From positions 1 to 52,027 of the forward strand of contig CAYHKQ010000003.1 of the NCBI GenBank assembly GCA_964357255.1: 52,027 nt of DNA, read 5' to 3'. Position numbers and translations under genes: made by a program. This DNA is from JBBTIS01 sp038059855. Lineage in GTDB: Bacteria; Elusimicrobiota; Elusimicrobia; JACQPE01. This document shows positions 43,580 to 51,638 of the stretch, in pieces; the first letter of the stretch is position 1; every line of letters starts with the position of its first letter. A model generated the notes under the pieces. It was not told the origin of the DNA, made no database searches, and saw only the letters and a program-made list of their open reading frames with translations.

Positions 43580-44568
43580 GCGATTTTTGGCGGGCCAAAA
43601 AGGTCGTTGTAACGGGAGGAGCCGGATTTATCGGTAGCCATTTGGTTGAGCGCCTGGTGGAATTTGGCGCCGAGGTTCGGGCGCCCGTGCGGCCAGGGCG
43701 CAACCGGCGGTTCTTAGCCGCTGTTTTAGACCGGATTGAAATCGTGGAAGGGAACTTGGAGGAGGCGGATTTTTGCCGGCGGGCGCTTGACGGCCAAGAG
43801 ATACTGATGCATTTGGCCGCCCGTGTCGGCGGTATCGAATATAACATGAAACATCCGGCCTCGATTTTTCGGGACAATATGCAGGTGTTTTTAAATGTCA
43901 TGGAGGCCGCGCGGCAGGCCTCCTCGCTCGAGCGCCTGCTCGTCACCAGTTCCGCTTGCGTGTATCCCCGTCATTGCCGAATCCCAACGCCGGAAGAGGA
44001 CGGATTTGTTGATGTTCCGGAACCCACCAATCAAGGTTATGGCTGGGCCAAGCGAATGGAAGAGTTTTTGGGCGCGGCTTATGCCCAGGAGCATCGCCTG
44101 CGCGTTGCCATCGCGCGGCCTTACAACGCGTACGGGCCAAGGGATAATTTTCGTCCTGATTCGAGCCACGTGATTCCGGCGATTATCCGGCGTGTTTGGG
44201 AAGGGGGAAATCCCCTGGTGGTCTGGGGCTCGGGCCGGAACTCCCGATCCTTTCTTTATGTGAAGGATTTTGTCCGGGGCTTAATGGACGTGACGCAGAT
44301 ATACCCGAAGGCCGATCCTGTTAATTTGGGCGCGGATGAGGAGACTGGGATCAAAGACCTGGCTGAAATGATTGTCGAGCTGTCCGGAAAGGATTTATCG
44401 GTGATTTGTGATCCCACCAAGCCTGAGGGTCAGCCTCGGCGGCGTTGTGACGTTCAAAAGGCCGTTCAAACAATCGGATTTAAAGCCGAAATCCCCTTAC
44501 GCGAGGGTCTTAAGGAGACGATCCGTTGGTACCAAAATGAAATCCTCCTTGGTTCTGTTAGTTCTTAA
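43576..44568 (+). CDS. NAD-dependent sugar epimerase/reductase, GDP-fucose/colitose synthase-like
   Basis: A 330-residue extended SDR enzyme. Motifs: VTGGAGFIGSHLVERLVEFG, AARVGGIEYNMKHPASIFRDN, the catalytic SSACVYP and YGWAK (Tyr-x3-Lys), ARPYNAYGPRDNF and SRSFLYVKDFVRG. The VGGI..N..HPA..F..N block is characteristic of GDP-fucose synthase (Fcl/WcaG) and its relative ColC, which epimerises C5 and reduces C4 of the 3-deoxy intermediate. It overlaps gmd by four bases (ATGA) and the next GT gene by 32 bases. With gmd and the ColD-like enzyme it would complete a GDP-3,6-dideoxyhexose pathway; a plain epimerase role is the alternative. Confidence 0.8.
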   Translation: MSDFWRAKKVVVTGGAGFIGSHLVERLVEFGAEVRAPVRPGRNRRFLAAVLDRIEIVEGNLEEADFCRRALDGQEILMHLAARVGGIEYNMKHPASIFRDNMQVFLNVMEAARQASSLERLLVTSSACVYPRHCRIPTPEEDGFVDVPEPTNQGYGWAKRMEEFLGAAYAQEHRLRVAIARPYNAYGPRDNFRPDSSHVIPAIIRRVWEGGNPLVVWGSGRNSRSFLYVKDFVRGLMDVTQIYPKADPVNLGADEETGIKDLAEMIVELSGKDLSVICDPTKPEGQPRRRCDVQKAVQTIGFKAEIPLREGLKETIRWYQNEILLGSVSS

Positions 44569-45238
44569 TGAAATCGAAGGGCTTAAGGCCCTTTGGTCCA
44601 AGATTCCCTTTCATTGCGTCAGTGAGGTTTTTGCCGTTGACGGCGGCTCCACGGATGGATCGCGCGAGTTTTTGACGCAACAAGGCGTTGAGATTTTATC
44701 CCAGACTTCGCGAGGCCGGGGAGAGGCTTTCCGCATGGCCTTCAAGCGCGCCAAACATGACGCTGTCGTGTTTTTTAGTCCTGACGGCAATGAAGACCAG
44801 GCTGATATTCCCAAACTTTTGGCTAAGCTCGAACAAGGCCATGACATGGCCATTGCTTCGCGTTTTTTGCCGGGCGCTAAAAATGAGGAAGACGAAGAAG
44901 CTTTGCCCTGGCGCTTATGGGCCAATCAGGGGTTTACGTTATTGGCCAATTTTCTCTGGAACAAGGGGGAGCGGATCACCGATACCATCAATGGTTACCG
45001 CGCCGTCACCCGCTACGCTTTTTTGAAAATGGCGCCGGATGCATCAGGTTTCGTCATTGAGTATCAGATGTCCATCCGGGCTATGAAGATGGGACTCAAG
45101 GTGGCTGAGATTGCGACTGTCGAGGGAGTCAGAATTGGCGGGCGTAGCAAGGCCGGATCAATTCCCACGGGGATCGCATTTTTGAAATTTTTAGCGCGGG
45201 AGATGCGTCAAGGCAAGAAAAATTTTACTCTGAAATAG
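44537..45238 (+). CDS. GT2 glycosyltransferase
   Basis: A 233-residue GT-A enzyme starting MKSSLVLLVLNEIEGLKAL, with the nucleotide-sugar site VDGGSTDGSREFL, FFSPDGNEDQADIPKL, ASRFLPGAKNEED and TDTINGYRAVTRYAF. It lacks long membrane helices. The frame extends to 44408 within the previous gene, but ATG 44537 is chosen because the conserved N-terminal strand starts there. Last gene of the sugar operon, followed by a terminator. It could make a polyprenyl-phosphate sugar for the GT-C enzyme at the operon's head or transfer the deoxy sugar itself. Confidence 0.85.
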   Translation: MKSSLVLLVLNEIEGLKALWSKIPFHCVSEVFAVDGGSTDGSREFLTQQGVEILSQTSRGRGEAFRMAFKRAKHDAVVFFSPDGNEDQADIPKLLAKLEQGHDMAIASRFLPGAKNEEDEEALPWRLWANQGFTLLANFLWNKGERITDTINGYRAVTRYAFLKMAPDASGFVIEYQMSIRAMKMGLKVAEIATVEGVRIGGRSKAGSIPTGIAFLKFLAREMRQGKKNFTLK

Positions 45239-45259
45239 ATTGTATAATAAGTCTTACGA

Positions 45260-45282
45260 GGGAGCCGCCGGCTCCCTTTTTT
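45260..45282 (+). terminator. Rho-independent terminator after the sugar operon
   Basis: Perfect seven-base stem GGGAGCC-GCC-GGCTCCC (45260-45276) followed by six T. It lies 22 bases after the GT2 stop and only six bases before the ATG of the following NTPase gene. A TATAAT sequence at 45243-45248 lies just upstream, without a convincing -35. Confidence 0.9.
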
Positions 45283-45288
45283 ATTGCT

Positions 45289-45900
45289 ATGAACAGCGCC
45301 GAAATTTTAATTCTAAGCCGCGAGGAGCTTTGCGGAGTTTTTGGCAGTCTACGGCGCGCGGAAAGGGTCAAGCAAAGAATTTTTCAGTTGAACCGTCTGG
45401 GGGAAAAATTCGGCATTAAATTGTCGTTCAGTAGCGTGGATGGCACGATGGCTGTGCGGGTAAGCTCAGCCGCGAGCGCTCGGGAATTGACTGAGCGTTT
45501 AGTTGGGGCCAAGGGGCATATTCAGCGCGCCATGGGAGAGTTGTTAGTCCGGAAGTTTCAGTCATTGTCCGATCCACGGCCTTTCCTTGACGCTTTCGTG
45601 CGATGCCAGGTCAGCGCCTGCGTTGGTTTTGAAGAAGGTCCGTGGTGGGAGATTTTCGGATCAGCGCCCGGGGCGCCGCAAGTGCCGCGAGCTCTGCGAA
45701 CGGCCGGATCAGCCGCCCGGGGCGCCGCAAGTGCCGCGAGCTCGGATCAGCGCCCGGGGCGCCGCAAGCGGCCGGCGTGTCTTTTGATGGGGCCTGGGTT
45801 GAGCCTGGTTTTAAGGCGCAAAGCCCAAAAATTAACCTCGTGGAATTTTTTAAGGAGCACAGAGGCGTTGAGAACGCTTCGTCTTGTCTATTGGTTTTAG
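45289..45900 (+). CDS. N-terminal piece of a NACHT NTPase gene (frame broken downstream)
   Basis: The first about 120 codons (to about 45657) encode an unrecognised domain starting MNSAEILILSREELCGVFGS with alternating strands and helices, ending FVRCQVSACVGFEEGPWWEI. Beyond that the frame runs through a GC-rich tandem repeat and then translates as non-conserved sequence to a stop at 45898, while the conserved NTPase continues in a different frame. The real gene is therefore probably 45289-46916 joined across the repeat. No SD precedes ATG 45289, and a terminator ends six bases upstream. The N-terminal domain takes the place where NACHT proteins carry their effector domain, but I cannot name it. 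Confidence 0.5.
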   Translation: MNSAEILILSREELCGVFGSLRRAERVKQRIFQLNRLGEKFGIKLSFSSVDGTMAVRVSSAASARELTERLVGAKGHIQRAMGELLVRKFQSLSDPRPFLDAFVRCQVSACVGFEEGPWWEIFGSAPGAPQVPRALRTAGSAARGAASAASSDQRPGRRKRPACLLMGPGLSLVLRRKAQKLTSWNFLRSTEALRTLRLVYWF

Positions 45901-46916
45901 GAGAAGCCGGTTCGGGTAAAAGCGCTCTTTTGCGGCGATGGTTCGTTTCGGCGGCTCGGCGCTGGCTGGATTCAGATGGGAGTGGGCCTTTGCCGGTTTT
46001 TGCGTGCGCGTCCTGCTTGCGTCTTGATGCCGGAGGTTCGGCCTTGGCTTTGTCGTGTGGCGCCGATGGTCCAGCGGTGACTGCGCTAGAAGAATATTGG
46101 CGGCGGGGGAATCTTCTTCTTTTTTTGGACGGTCTTGACGAAAATCAGCGCTGTCTTGATTTTTCCGATCCTGATGTCGGAGGCTTTTGGCAAATCGCCT
46201 CGCGCAATCGTTGCATTTTGTCCGTGAGGAGCCGCTTTTGGAAGGAACGGATTAAGCGTTCGTGTTGGCGCCGTTATTTTACAGAGGGAAGATGTTCAGA
46301 GATGAGCCTTGAAGATTGGACACCGCTCCAGGCTAAATCGCTATTTGTTCAGTTGGCCGGCGCCGGCTCGCGGAATGAACCCAGGCCCCCCTGGCACAGT
46401 CGCCTCGATCACTTGGCCGGCTTGCCGGCGGAGCAGATCGAGCATCTGTTCGGAGTTTTAAATTTATCCCCGCTTCAAGCGTTCTCTTTTGCGCGGTTTT
46501 TTGCGGTTCAAGAGCGTTTGCCTAAAAATTCTTACGAACTGATGGAGCAGGCGATAGAGACGACCTTGGATTGGGAAGTAGACAAACCCGGATCCTGTCT
46601 AGGGCGGGATGGGGCTTGGGGCGTGCTACAGAAGACGGCCTGCGAACGGCCTGCGAACGGCCGGCGTTGCCGTGGCTTTGGAGAATTTTGGCAAGCGGTT
46701 CTTCGGGATTACCCGTTCCTGGAAGGTAAAAGTTCCAAAGTTTTTGATTTTCTTGGCGCTCTGCCGTTTGTCCGGCTCGATAGACAGCAGGCGCGCGTGC
46801 TGTTGCAAGAAGAAGTAGCGGTCTTTTTGGCCGCCCGTCAGGAGATCGCGCGCCTTTCGGAAAATGGCCGGGAACGGCGGAAAGCTACGATTCGAATAAA
46901 AGCGATCAGTAATTAG
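45642..46916 (+). CDS. NACHT-family NTPase (STAND), C-terminal part of a frame-broken gene
   Basis: From about 45777 the frame encodes a STAND NTPase: lead-in SPKINLVEFFKEH, Walker A LGEAGSGKSALLRRWF, NACHT Walker B LLLFLDGLDENQR, sensor CILSVRSRFW, and a helical/winged-helix region ending EEVAVFLAARQEIARL, which matches the FLAA segment closing NACHT modules. The coding sequence stops about 20 codons later, so the usual C-terminal sensor repeats (WD40, TPR, LRR) are absent. STAND NTPases often act in signalling or anti-phage defence. The first 45 codons are GC-rich repeat sequence, not true N-terminus. An 11-bp repeat (46636-46662) lies inside. Either an active gene with an assembly error or a decaying one. 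Confidence 0.6.
   Translation: MVGDFRISARGAASAASSANGRISRPGRRKCRELGSAPGAPQAAGVSFDGAWVEPGFKAQSPKINLVEFFKEHRGVENASSCLLVLGEAGSGKSALLRRWFVSAARRWLDSDGSGPLPVFACASCLRLDAGGSALALSCGADGPAVTALEEYWRRGNLLLFLDGLDENQRCLDFSDPDVGGFWQIASRNRCILSVRSRFWKERIKRSCWRRYFTEGRCSEMSLEDWTPLQAKSLFVQLAGAGSRNEPRPPWHSRLDHLAGLPAEQIEHLFGVLNLSPLQAFSFARFFAVQERLPKNSYELMEQAIETTLDWEVDKPGSCLGRDGAWGVLQKTACERPANGRRCRGFGEFWQAVLRDYPFLEGKSSKVFDFLGALPFVRLDRQQARVLLQEEVAVFLAARQEIARLSENGRERRKATIRIKAISN
45658..45779 (+). repeat. GC-rich imperfect tandem repeat at the NTPase frame break
   Basis: Three copies of GGATCAGC(C)GCCCGGGGCGCC-GCAAG begin at 45658, 45706 and 45744 (spacings 48 and 38 bases). The second has an extra C, and the third is shorter. 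Each contains the self-complementary GGCGCC and CCCGGG cores. The unequal spacings shift the reading frame. The first unit contains TGCGAACGGCCGG (45695-45707), which also occurs at 46652-46664. Confidence 0.75.
46636..46662 (+). repeat. 11-bp tandem repeat inside the NTPase gene
   Basis: TGCGAACGGCC occurs at 46641-46651 and 46652-46662, preceded by a partial copy CGGCC. The same 11-mer is found once in the repeat at 45695-45705. It encodes ACERPANGRR, which breaks the otherwise conserved-looking helical region. Confidence 0.75.
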
Positions 46917-47017
46917 CGATCAAGCGATTAGCCGTATTTCTTCTTGATTCCCTCCTCAACTTGCCGTAACCTGTAAAGGAGGTTGTGGCATCCTGCGGCC
47001 TCTAGGAGGTGGCGCTG

Positions 47018-49159
47018 TTGTTGAGAATAGGAATCGGGGGCAAGCTGATGGCTCTCTTATTGGTTTTGACCACGGTTCCGGTTTTGTTGATCGGGTGGCA
47101 ACTTTTAAGAATCAACCGCGAGGAAATAACGTCCATTACCTTGGAGCTACAAACAAAATTGGCCGAGAGTCTTTCCGGCCGGGCCGAGGAGAGATTCACG
47201 GATGCCAGAAAAAAGCTCGAATTTTTAACCTCTGTTCTTGTTCGGAAGGATTTGACGTTCGAGCAAAAGCGCGTCATGATGGAGGCCTATGTTCAAATCC
47301 ACCCTCTTTTGCAAGAGGTGGCGGTTTTGAGCCAGACCGGCGAGCCATTGCTCCATGTGTTCGCCCGGCCCCATGAAAACTTACCCGTGGATCATGGCGC
47401 GGCTCTTGGGATTTTACGCCAACGCCGGCAGGGGTTCTTTGAGCTTCGCCGGAACGGCCGGAACAAGGGCCAGGGCGCCGTTGAATTTATTTTTTACGAG
47501 CCCTTATTGGGCCATCTGTCTCTTTTTTTGCGCGAAAGCGCCGTGGATTTAACCGAACTGATCCGGTTGCAACGCTTTGGCGGAACCGGGTTTGCGTATA
47601 TGGTCGACAGCGCCGGCCAGGTTATCGCGCCAAGCTCTCTGCGCAAGATAAGGACGGACCAAAGCCAAAGTCCTTTGGTGGCCACAGCCATCCGAAATGT
47701 TCAAACCCTTGGCTCCCTTCATTTTACGGACCCGCAGGACGCCCAGGCTTATGTGGGATCCTGGTCGCCGGCGGTGATCGCGGGACAGCATTATTGGGTG
47801 ATGGTTCAGCAGTCCCAGGAAGAGGCTTACGCCGCCCAAAGGAAGCTTAAAATTAAAGGATTGCTGATTTTGATTTTGTCGGCATCGGCCGTATGTCTGG
47901 CGGCTTTTTTAATGGCTCAATGGGTGTCCCGCCCCATACTTGAATTAACCGAGGCGGCCGCGCGGATTTCCGAGGGCAGTTTTGACATTAATCTGGAATA
48001 TGCGCTTCGCAATGATGAGTGGGGCAGGCTAGAGCGGACTTTTCAGGAAATGGCCGGGCGCTTGAAAAGTTATTCTGAAATTCACCTCGAGCAGTTGTTG
48101 GCCGAAAAGACGAAAACCGAGGCCACGATCGCCTCTATTGCCGACGGGATTTTACTTTTGGAGGGAAGCCGAATTGTTTTAGCCAACGAACCGGCCGGCC
48201 GGTTTCTTGCTCCGGGCCGGATTGAGGCGATGATTGGCAAAACCTTGGACGAAGTGATTGACTCGTCCCGGCGCGAGTCTTTCTTTCAAAAATTTGCCGA
48301 GCTTAAAGCCGGGCAGGCCAAGGTTTTATTGGAATTCGTTCTCACGCCCAATACCAAATATTCGATGGAGATGAGTTTAATATCCGTGCGAATCAACAAG
48401 GGGGATTCCATGGCGACGATTGGGGACCTGTTGATTGTGCGCGACGTGACGCTGGAGCGTCAGTTGCAAAGCATGAAGGACGAATTTGTCCTGATGATCA
48501 CCCACGATTTAAGGAATCCCATTACTTCCGTCAGGGGGTTTTTGGAGGTGCTCAAAGAATCGGGCGCCGGCGCTTTCGATGTCAAGCAGCAAAAAGCCAT
48601 CGCCCAGATAGAGATCTCCTTGGGGCGCATGCTGATTCTTGTCGATAACGTTCTCGATACTTATCGTATCGAGCAGGGAGCGTTGGATTTGAAGCGCTCA
48701 CAGGCTGATCTGGCCGAAATCATCAAGACCGCGTTGGAGATGTTTGTGGGGAAGGCCGCCGCCGCCGAAGTGGCTTTGGAGTTTGAGATTTTTCCTCCTG
48801 AGCCGGATTCGGAGCGTTGGAAATTGTCTTGCGACGCGTCCTTGATCGAGCGAGCCTTGGTCAATTTGCTAAGCAACGCTTTAAAATACACGCCGCACGC
48901 AGGACGCATCAGCGTGCGGCTTGAGGAGGACGGCGCCGGGCTCAAGACCGTGGTTTCGGACACTGGTGACGGGATTCCAGAGGAGGACCTGGACCGTCTT
49001 TTTAAAAAATATGGGCAGATTCGTGGCCGGTCTAAATCGGGCACGGGCCTGGGCCTGTTGATATCCAAGGAGATTGTCGAGGCGCACGGCGGAAAAATCT
49101 GGGTCACGAGCGCGCCGGGGAAAGGCAGTTCGTTCACGTTTACGCTTCCGAAAACATAA
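47018..49159 (+). CDS. Membrane sensor histidine kinase (periplasmic sensor, HAMP, PAS, HisKA, HATPase)
   Basis: A 713-residue kinase. TM1 LMALLLVLTTVPVLLIGWQ, a periplasmic dCache-like sensor (about residues 30-280), TM2 GLLILILSASAVCLAAFLM, HAMP (WVSRPILELTEAAARISEG), a PAS-like domain (IASIADGILLLEGSRIVLAN), HisKA with the phosphorylated His in MITHDLRNPITSVRGFLEVL, then HATPase boxes LVNLLSNALKYTP, VSDTGDGIPEEDL and GTGLGLLISKEIVEAHGG. TTG 47018 is chosen because AGGAGG (47004-47009) sits eight bases before it; GTG 47009 overlaps that SD. No response regulator is adjacent, so the partner lies elsewhere. It is followed after ten bases by the LysM/FecR gene. Confidence 0.92.
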   Translation: MLRIGIGGKLMALLLVLTTVPVLLIGWQLLRINREEITSITLELQTKLAESLSGRAEERFTDARKKLEFLTSVLVRKDLTFEQKRVMMEAYVQIHPLLQEVAVLSQTGEPLLHVFARPHENLPVDHGAALGILRQRRQGFFELRRNGRNKGQGAVEFIFYEPLLGHLSLFLRESAVDLTELIRLQRFGGTGFAYMVDSAGQVIAPSSLRKIRTDQSQSPLVATAIRNVQTLGSLHFTDPQDAQAYVGSWSPAVIAGQHYWVMVQQSQEEAYAAQRKLKIKGLLILILSASAVCLAAFLMAQWVSRPILELTEAAARISEGSFDINLEYALRNDEWGRLERTFQEMAGRLKSYSEIHLEQLLAEKTKTEATIASIADGILLLEGSRIVLANEPAGRFLAPGRIEAMIGKTLDEVIDSSRRESFFQKFAELKAGQAKVLLEFVLTPNTKYSMEMSLISVRINKGDSMATIGDLLIVRDVTLERQLQSMKDEFVLMITHDLRNPITSVRGFLEVLKESGAGAFDVKQQKAIAQIEISLGRMLILVDNVLDTYRIEQGALDLKRSQADLAEIIKTALEMFVGKAAAAEVALEFEIFPPEPDSERWKLSCDASLIERALVNLLSNALKYTPHAGRISVRLEEDGAGLKTVVSDTGDGIPEEDLDRLFKKYGQIRGRSKSGTGLGLLISKEIVEAHGGKIWVTSAPGKGSSFTFTLPKT

Positions 49160-49169
49160 GGCGGATAAC

Positions 49170-50684
49170 ATGGATAAGGCGGAAAGGATTTTTGCGTTTC
49201 TTACCGTATCTGTTTTATCCGCCTTATCTACTTTTATTTATGCGCAAGAGTCCCGTTTTTATCAGAATGCCACCGTTGAGCCGGGGGATACCCTATGGAG
49301 CTTGAGCAGGCGCTATCTCAAGGACCCTCAGCGATGGCCGGAGATCCTGCGTTACAATAATCTTGCGGGCGCTGATCCGACCTTGGCGTTGCCTGGGCAG
49401 AACATAAGGATTCCTGTTTTGTTAATTAAGGAAGAATTGCGCGCCGCTAAACTGACGGAGTTTTTTAGGCTGGTTGAATACCGCCGTCGGGAGTCGGCGG
49501 ATTGGAAGCCGGCGTCTGTCGGGATCGAGTTATTCCAAGAGGACGGAGTGCGCACGGCTGAGCAATCCAGCGCCAGAATCCGGTTTGCCTTGGGCGAGGA
49601 TTTGGTTCTAGGCGGCAATTCTTTTGTCGTGGTGAGGCCGGACCGGCTGAGCGAAGAACTAGGCCGCGGGGTCTCGCTGGTGGCGGGCGAGCTCCGTTCT
49701 AGAGGAGTGCAGGTTCTTACTCAAACGGCGCGAATAATTCCAAAAACCAAGGAGTCGGATTATCGCGCCAGAATTCGAAGCGATTTGGCCACGATGGTGG
49801 AAGTTTTTAAGGGCCAGGCGGATGTCGAGGCCAAGGGTAAATCGGTCACAGTGGAAGCCGGCTTCGGCGCCGAGGTTCCGGCCGGAGAGGCCCCCCGGGC
49901 CCCCGTGGCCCTGCCGCCCGTTCCTGAGACCATGGTTGTTGATGCGGGGCCGCTTGGCCGCTCGGACGGACCCGGCGGGGAACCCGGCATTATTAAGATC
50001 GAGGGCGGCGCTCTACGGATGGAGGAGATCGTGGCCGGTCTCTATGGACGTTCCAAATCTGCGACGCCGGCCATCTATTGCCGGATTCAGTTGGCCTTGT
50101 CTATTGCGCCGCTTCAAATTCTCTGGGAAGACGCCAGGCCGGCGCAAAAAGATTTTTTGTTAAGAGAAACAGGATTGCCGGACGGCATGTATTACCTTCG
50201 CCTGGCTTTTCGGGATGAGTTGGGGTTCGAAGGGGAATTTAGCTCTTGGAAAGAGGTTGCGATTGATACGCTCCCGCCGTTGTTGGAGATAGAAAATCCT
50301 CAATCGCCTTCCTGGTCCACAAACAAAAGTTCGATAAGGATTTCGGGCCGCACGGAGCCCGACGTTTTTTTAATACTGGGCGCTAAGGAGATCAAGCTTG
50401 ACCCGGGCGGGTCTTTTGAGGCGGAGGTTTTATTGGTAACAGGCCGCAATGATTTAAGTCTGGAGGCTACCGACGCCGCCGGAAATCGGATTCAAAAATT
50501 TATCTCAATTGACTATCAAGAAGATTTTGGCGCTACGCGGCTTGGGGCCGGGGGCAAAGGGACTGATTTGGATAAAATCGGCAATCAACGCAAAAATCCC
50601 GAAGCGGAACGCTTGGTCGGCCTGAGTTTCGGGACGGTGGCGATCAGCGTGATTATCGGCGTGGCCCTGTTTTTGTTTTTTTAA
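49170..50684 (+). CDS. LysM + FecR-domain envelope protein with C-terminal membrane helix
   Basis: A 504-residue exported protein. Signal peptide MDKAERIFAFLTVSVLSALS to IYAQ, LysM domain VEPGDTLWSLSRRYLKDPQR to LPGQNIRIPV (about residues 35-85, peptidoglycan binding), FecR-like beta domain (about 130-260, RFALGEDLVLGG, VSLVAGELRSRG), a Pro/Ala-rich linker, a second beta region, an Ig-like domain (ISGRTEPDVFLILGAKEI to LEATDAAGNR) and a C-terminal hydrophobic helix VAISVIIGVALFLFF. The start is ATG 49170. Encoded ten bases after the histidine kinase, it may report on the cell wall to that kinase; this is inferred from context. LysM+FecR fusions are known in several diderm phyla. Confidence 0.85.
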   Translation: MDKAERIFAFLTVSVLSALSTFIYAQESRFYQNATVEPGDTLWSLSRRYLKDPQRWPEILRYNNLAGADPTLALPGQNIRIPVLLIKEELRAAKLTEFFRLVEYRRRESADWKPASVGIELFQEDGVRTAEQSSARIRFALGEDLVLGGNSFVVVRPDRLSEELGRGVSLVAGELRSRGVQVLTQTARIIPKTKESDYRARIRSDLATMVEVFKGQADVEAKGKSVTVEAGFGAEVPAGEAPRAPVALPPVPETMVVDAGPLGRSDGPGGEPGIIKIEGGALRMEEIVAGLYGRSKSATPAIYCRIQLALSIAPLQILWEDARPAQKDFLLRETGLPDGMYYLRLAFRDELGFEGEFSSWKEVAIDTLPPLLEIENPQSPSWSTNKSSIRISGRTEPDVFLILGAKEIKLDPGGSFEAEVLLVTGRNDLSLEATDAAGNRIQKFISIDYQEDFGATRLGAGGKGTDLDKIGNQRKNPEAERLVGLSFGTVAISVIIGVALFLFF

Positions 50685-50736
50685 GGGAAACTCGGGTATT
50701 ATTTTTTTCCTTGATCAATGTCTGGGCAAGGGTTTC

Positions 50737-51477
50737 TTAGATACCACCCAAAGAGCAAGGTGTCCCAAATAATGGCGGCGTGTGATCGAAACTTCCCACC
50801 GGTTTAGTTTCAGTATGCCGCTTCTCAAATTCAGGATTACGCTTGGCGTCGTCAAGAGCCCGGTCATAGGCTGGGCCGGCGGCTCGCGAGCCGAAGAAAA
50901 AGCCGGCTCCCAGGCCGGTCAAGACGCCCACGCTCACGCCCACGGCCGCGGCAACTGGGGTTCGCGCCTTGGCTACGTACTTGAGCATCAGGCCGGTCAC
51001 GCCGCCCAAGGCGGTCCCTAGGCCAAGCCCGGCCCCAATGCCCACACCAGCGCTGGCCGAGGAAGCTTTGGAGCGCGCCCAGCGCTCTGGGTCAGCGATA
51101 TGGTAGCGGCGGACAACCGGGGTGTCCTCATAAATTGTTCCCGGCCTCCAACTGGAGCGCACGCACTCAGTCGCTTCATCGCCTCTGTCATTGCGCACCG
51201 TTTTCGTTTCCTGGCAGATGCACTCCCCTGAGACTTGGCGCCTAGAGGGACTGCCCTTTTTTTCGGAAATTAATTGAGTGCCGTCTGAATTCACCGGCTT
51301 CCCCTCTTGATTCACTTGCAAGCGAACGGGCTTGGCGCCTTCATTAATAACTTGAAGCTGTTTTAAGGATTGAATCCAGGCCTTCTGGTTCAACTCAAAA
51401 CGCGGCGCCTGCGGCTCGGCCAAAACTGGGCCGGAGCAAACGAACATTGCCAATGTCGCGATGATTGCCTTTTTCAT
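50737..51477 (-). CDS. Unknown secreted protein with glycine-zipper membrane region
   Basis: A 246-residue protein with a clear signal peptide (KKAIIATLAMFVCSGPVLAE). The middle has two cysteines in GECICQETKTV and a third in TECVRSS. It is followed by a Gly/Ala-rich hydrophobic segment GVGIGAGLGLGTALGGVTGL and a second one PVAAAVGVSVGVLTGLGAGF, a glycine-zipper pattern that inserts into membranes. The C-terminus is polar, with one more Cys. Family not recognised. It is transcribed toward the LysM/FecR gene, converging with a 52-base gap. Confidence 0.65.
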   Translation of the reverse strand: MKKAIIATLAMFVCSGPVLAEPQAPRFELNQKAWIQSLKQLQVINEGAKPVRLQVNQEGKPVNSDGTQLISEKKGSPSRRQVSGECICQETKTVRNDRGDEATECVRSSWRPGTIYEDTPVVRRYHIADPERWARSKASSASAGVGIGAGLGLGTALGGVTGLMLKYVAKARTPVAAAVGVSVGVLTGLGAGFFFGSRAAGPAYDRALDDAKRNPEFEKRHTETKPVGSFDHTPPLFGTPCSLGGI

Positions 51478-51542
51478 TTTTTGTCATCCCCCTAAATTTT
51501 GCGATTAAATTAAATGTTCCGAGTCATGCAAATTGATTAAAC

Positions 51543-51576
51543 CCGCTCATCCTGAGCTTGTCGAAGGATGAGCCAA
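51543..51576. repeat. Second copy of the GCTCATCC...GGATGAGC palindromic core
   Basis: Thirty-four bases identical to 23058-23091, with stem GCTCATCC (51545-51552) and GGATGAGC (51566-51573). It lies in the 194-base spacer between the divergent-from-window-edge protease gene and the glycine-zipper gene. Unlike the first copy, no flanking inverted arms or target duplication are seen. Confidence 0.75.
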
Positions 51577-51638
51577 TCCCTTAATTGTAAAGAAATCGGT
51601 GGTATTTGTCATGGGTCCTTTGGGGTAGTTTTAATTGG

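Noticed and set aside
45243..45248. TATAAT as a firm promoter for the NTPase gene
   Set aside because: No acceptable -35 at 16-18 bases was found, so it is mentioned only as a possibility.
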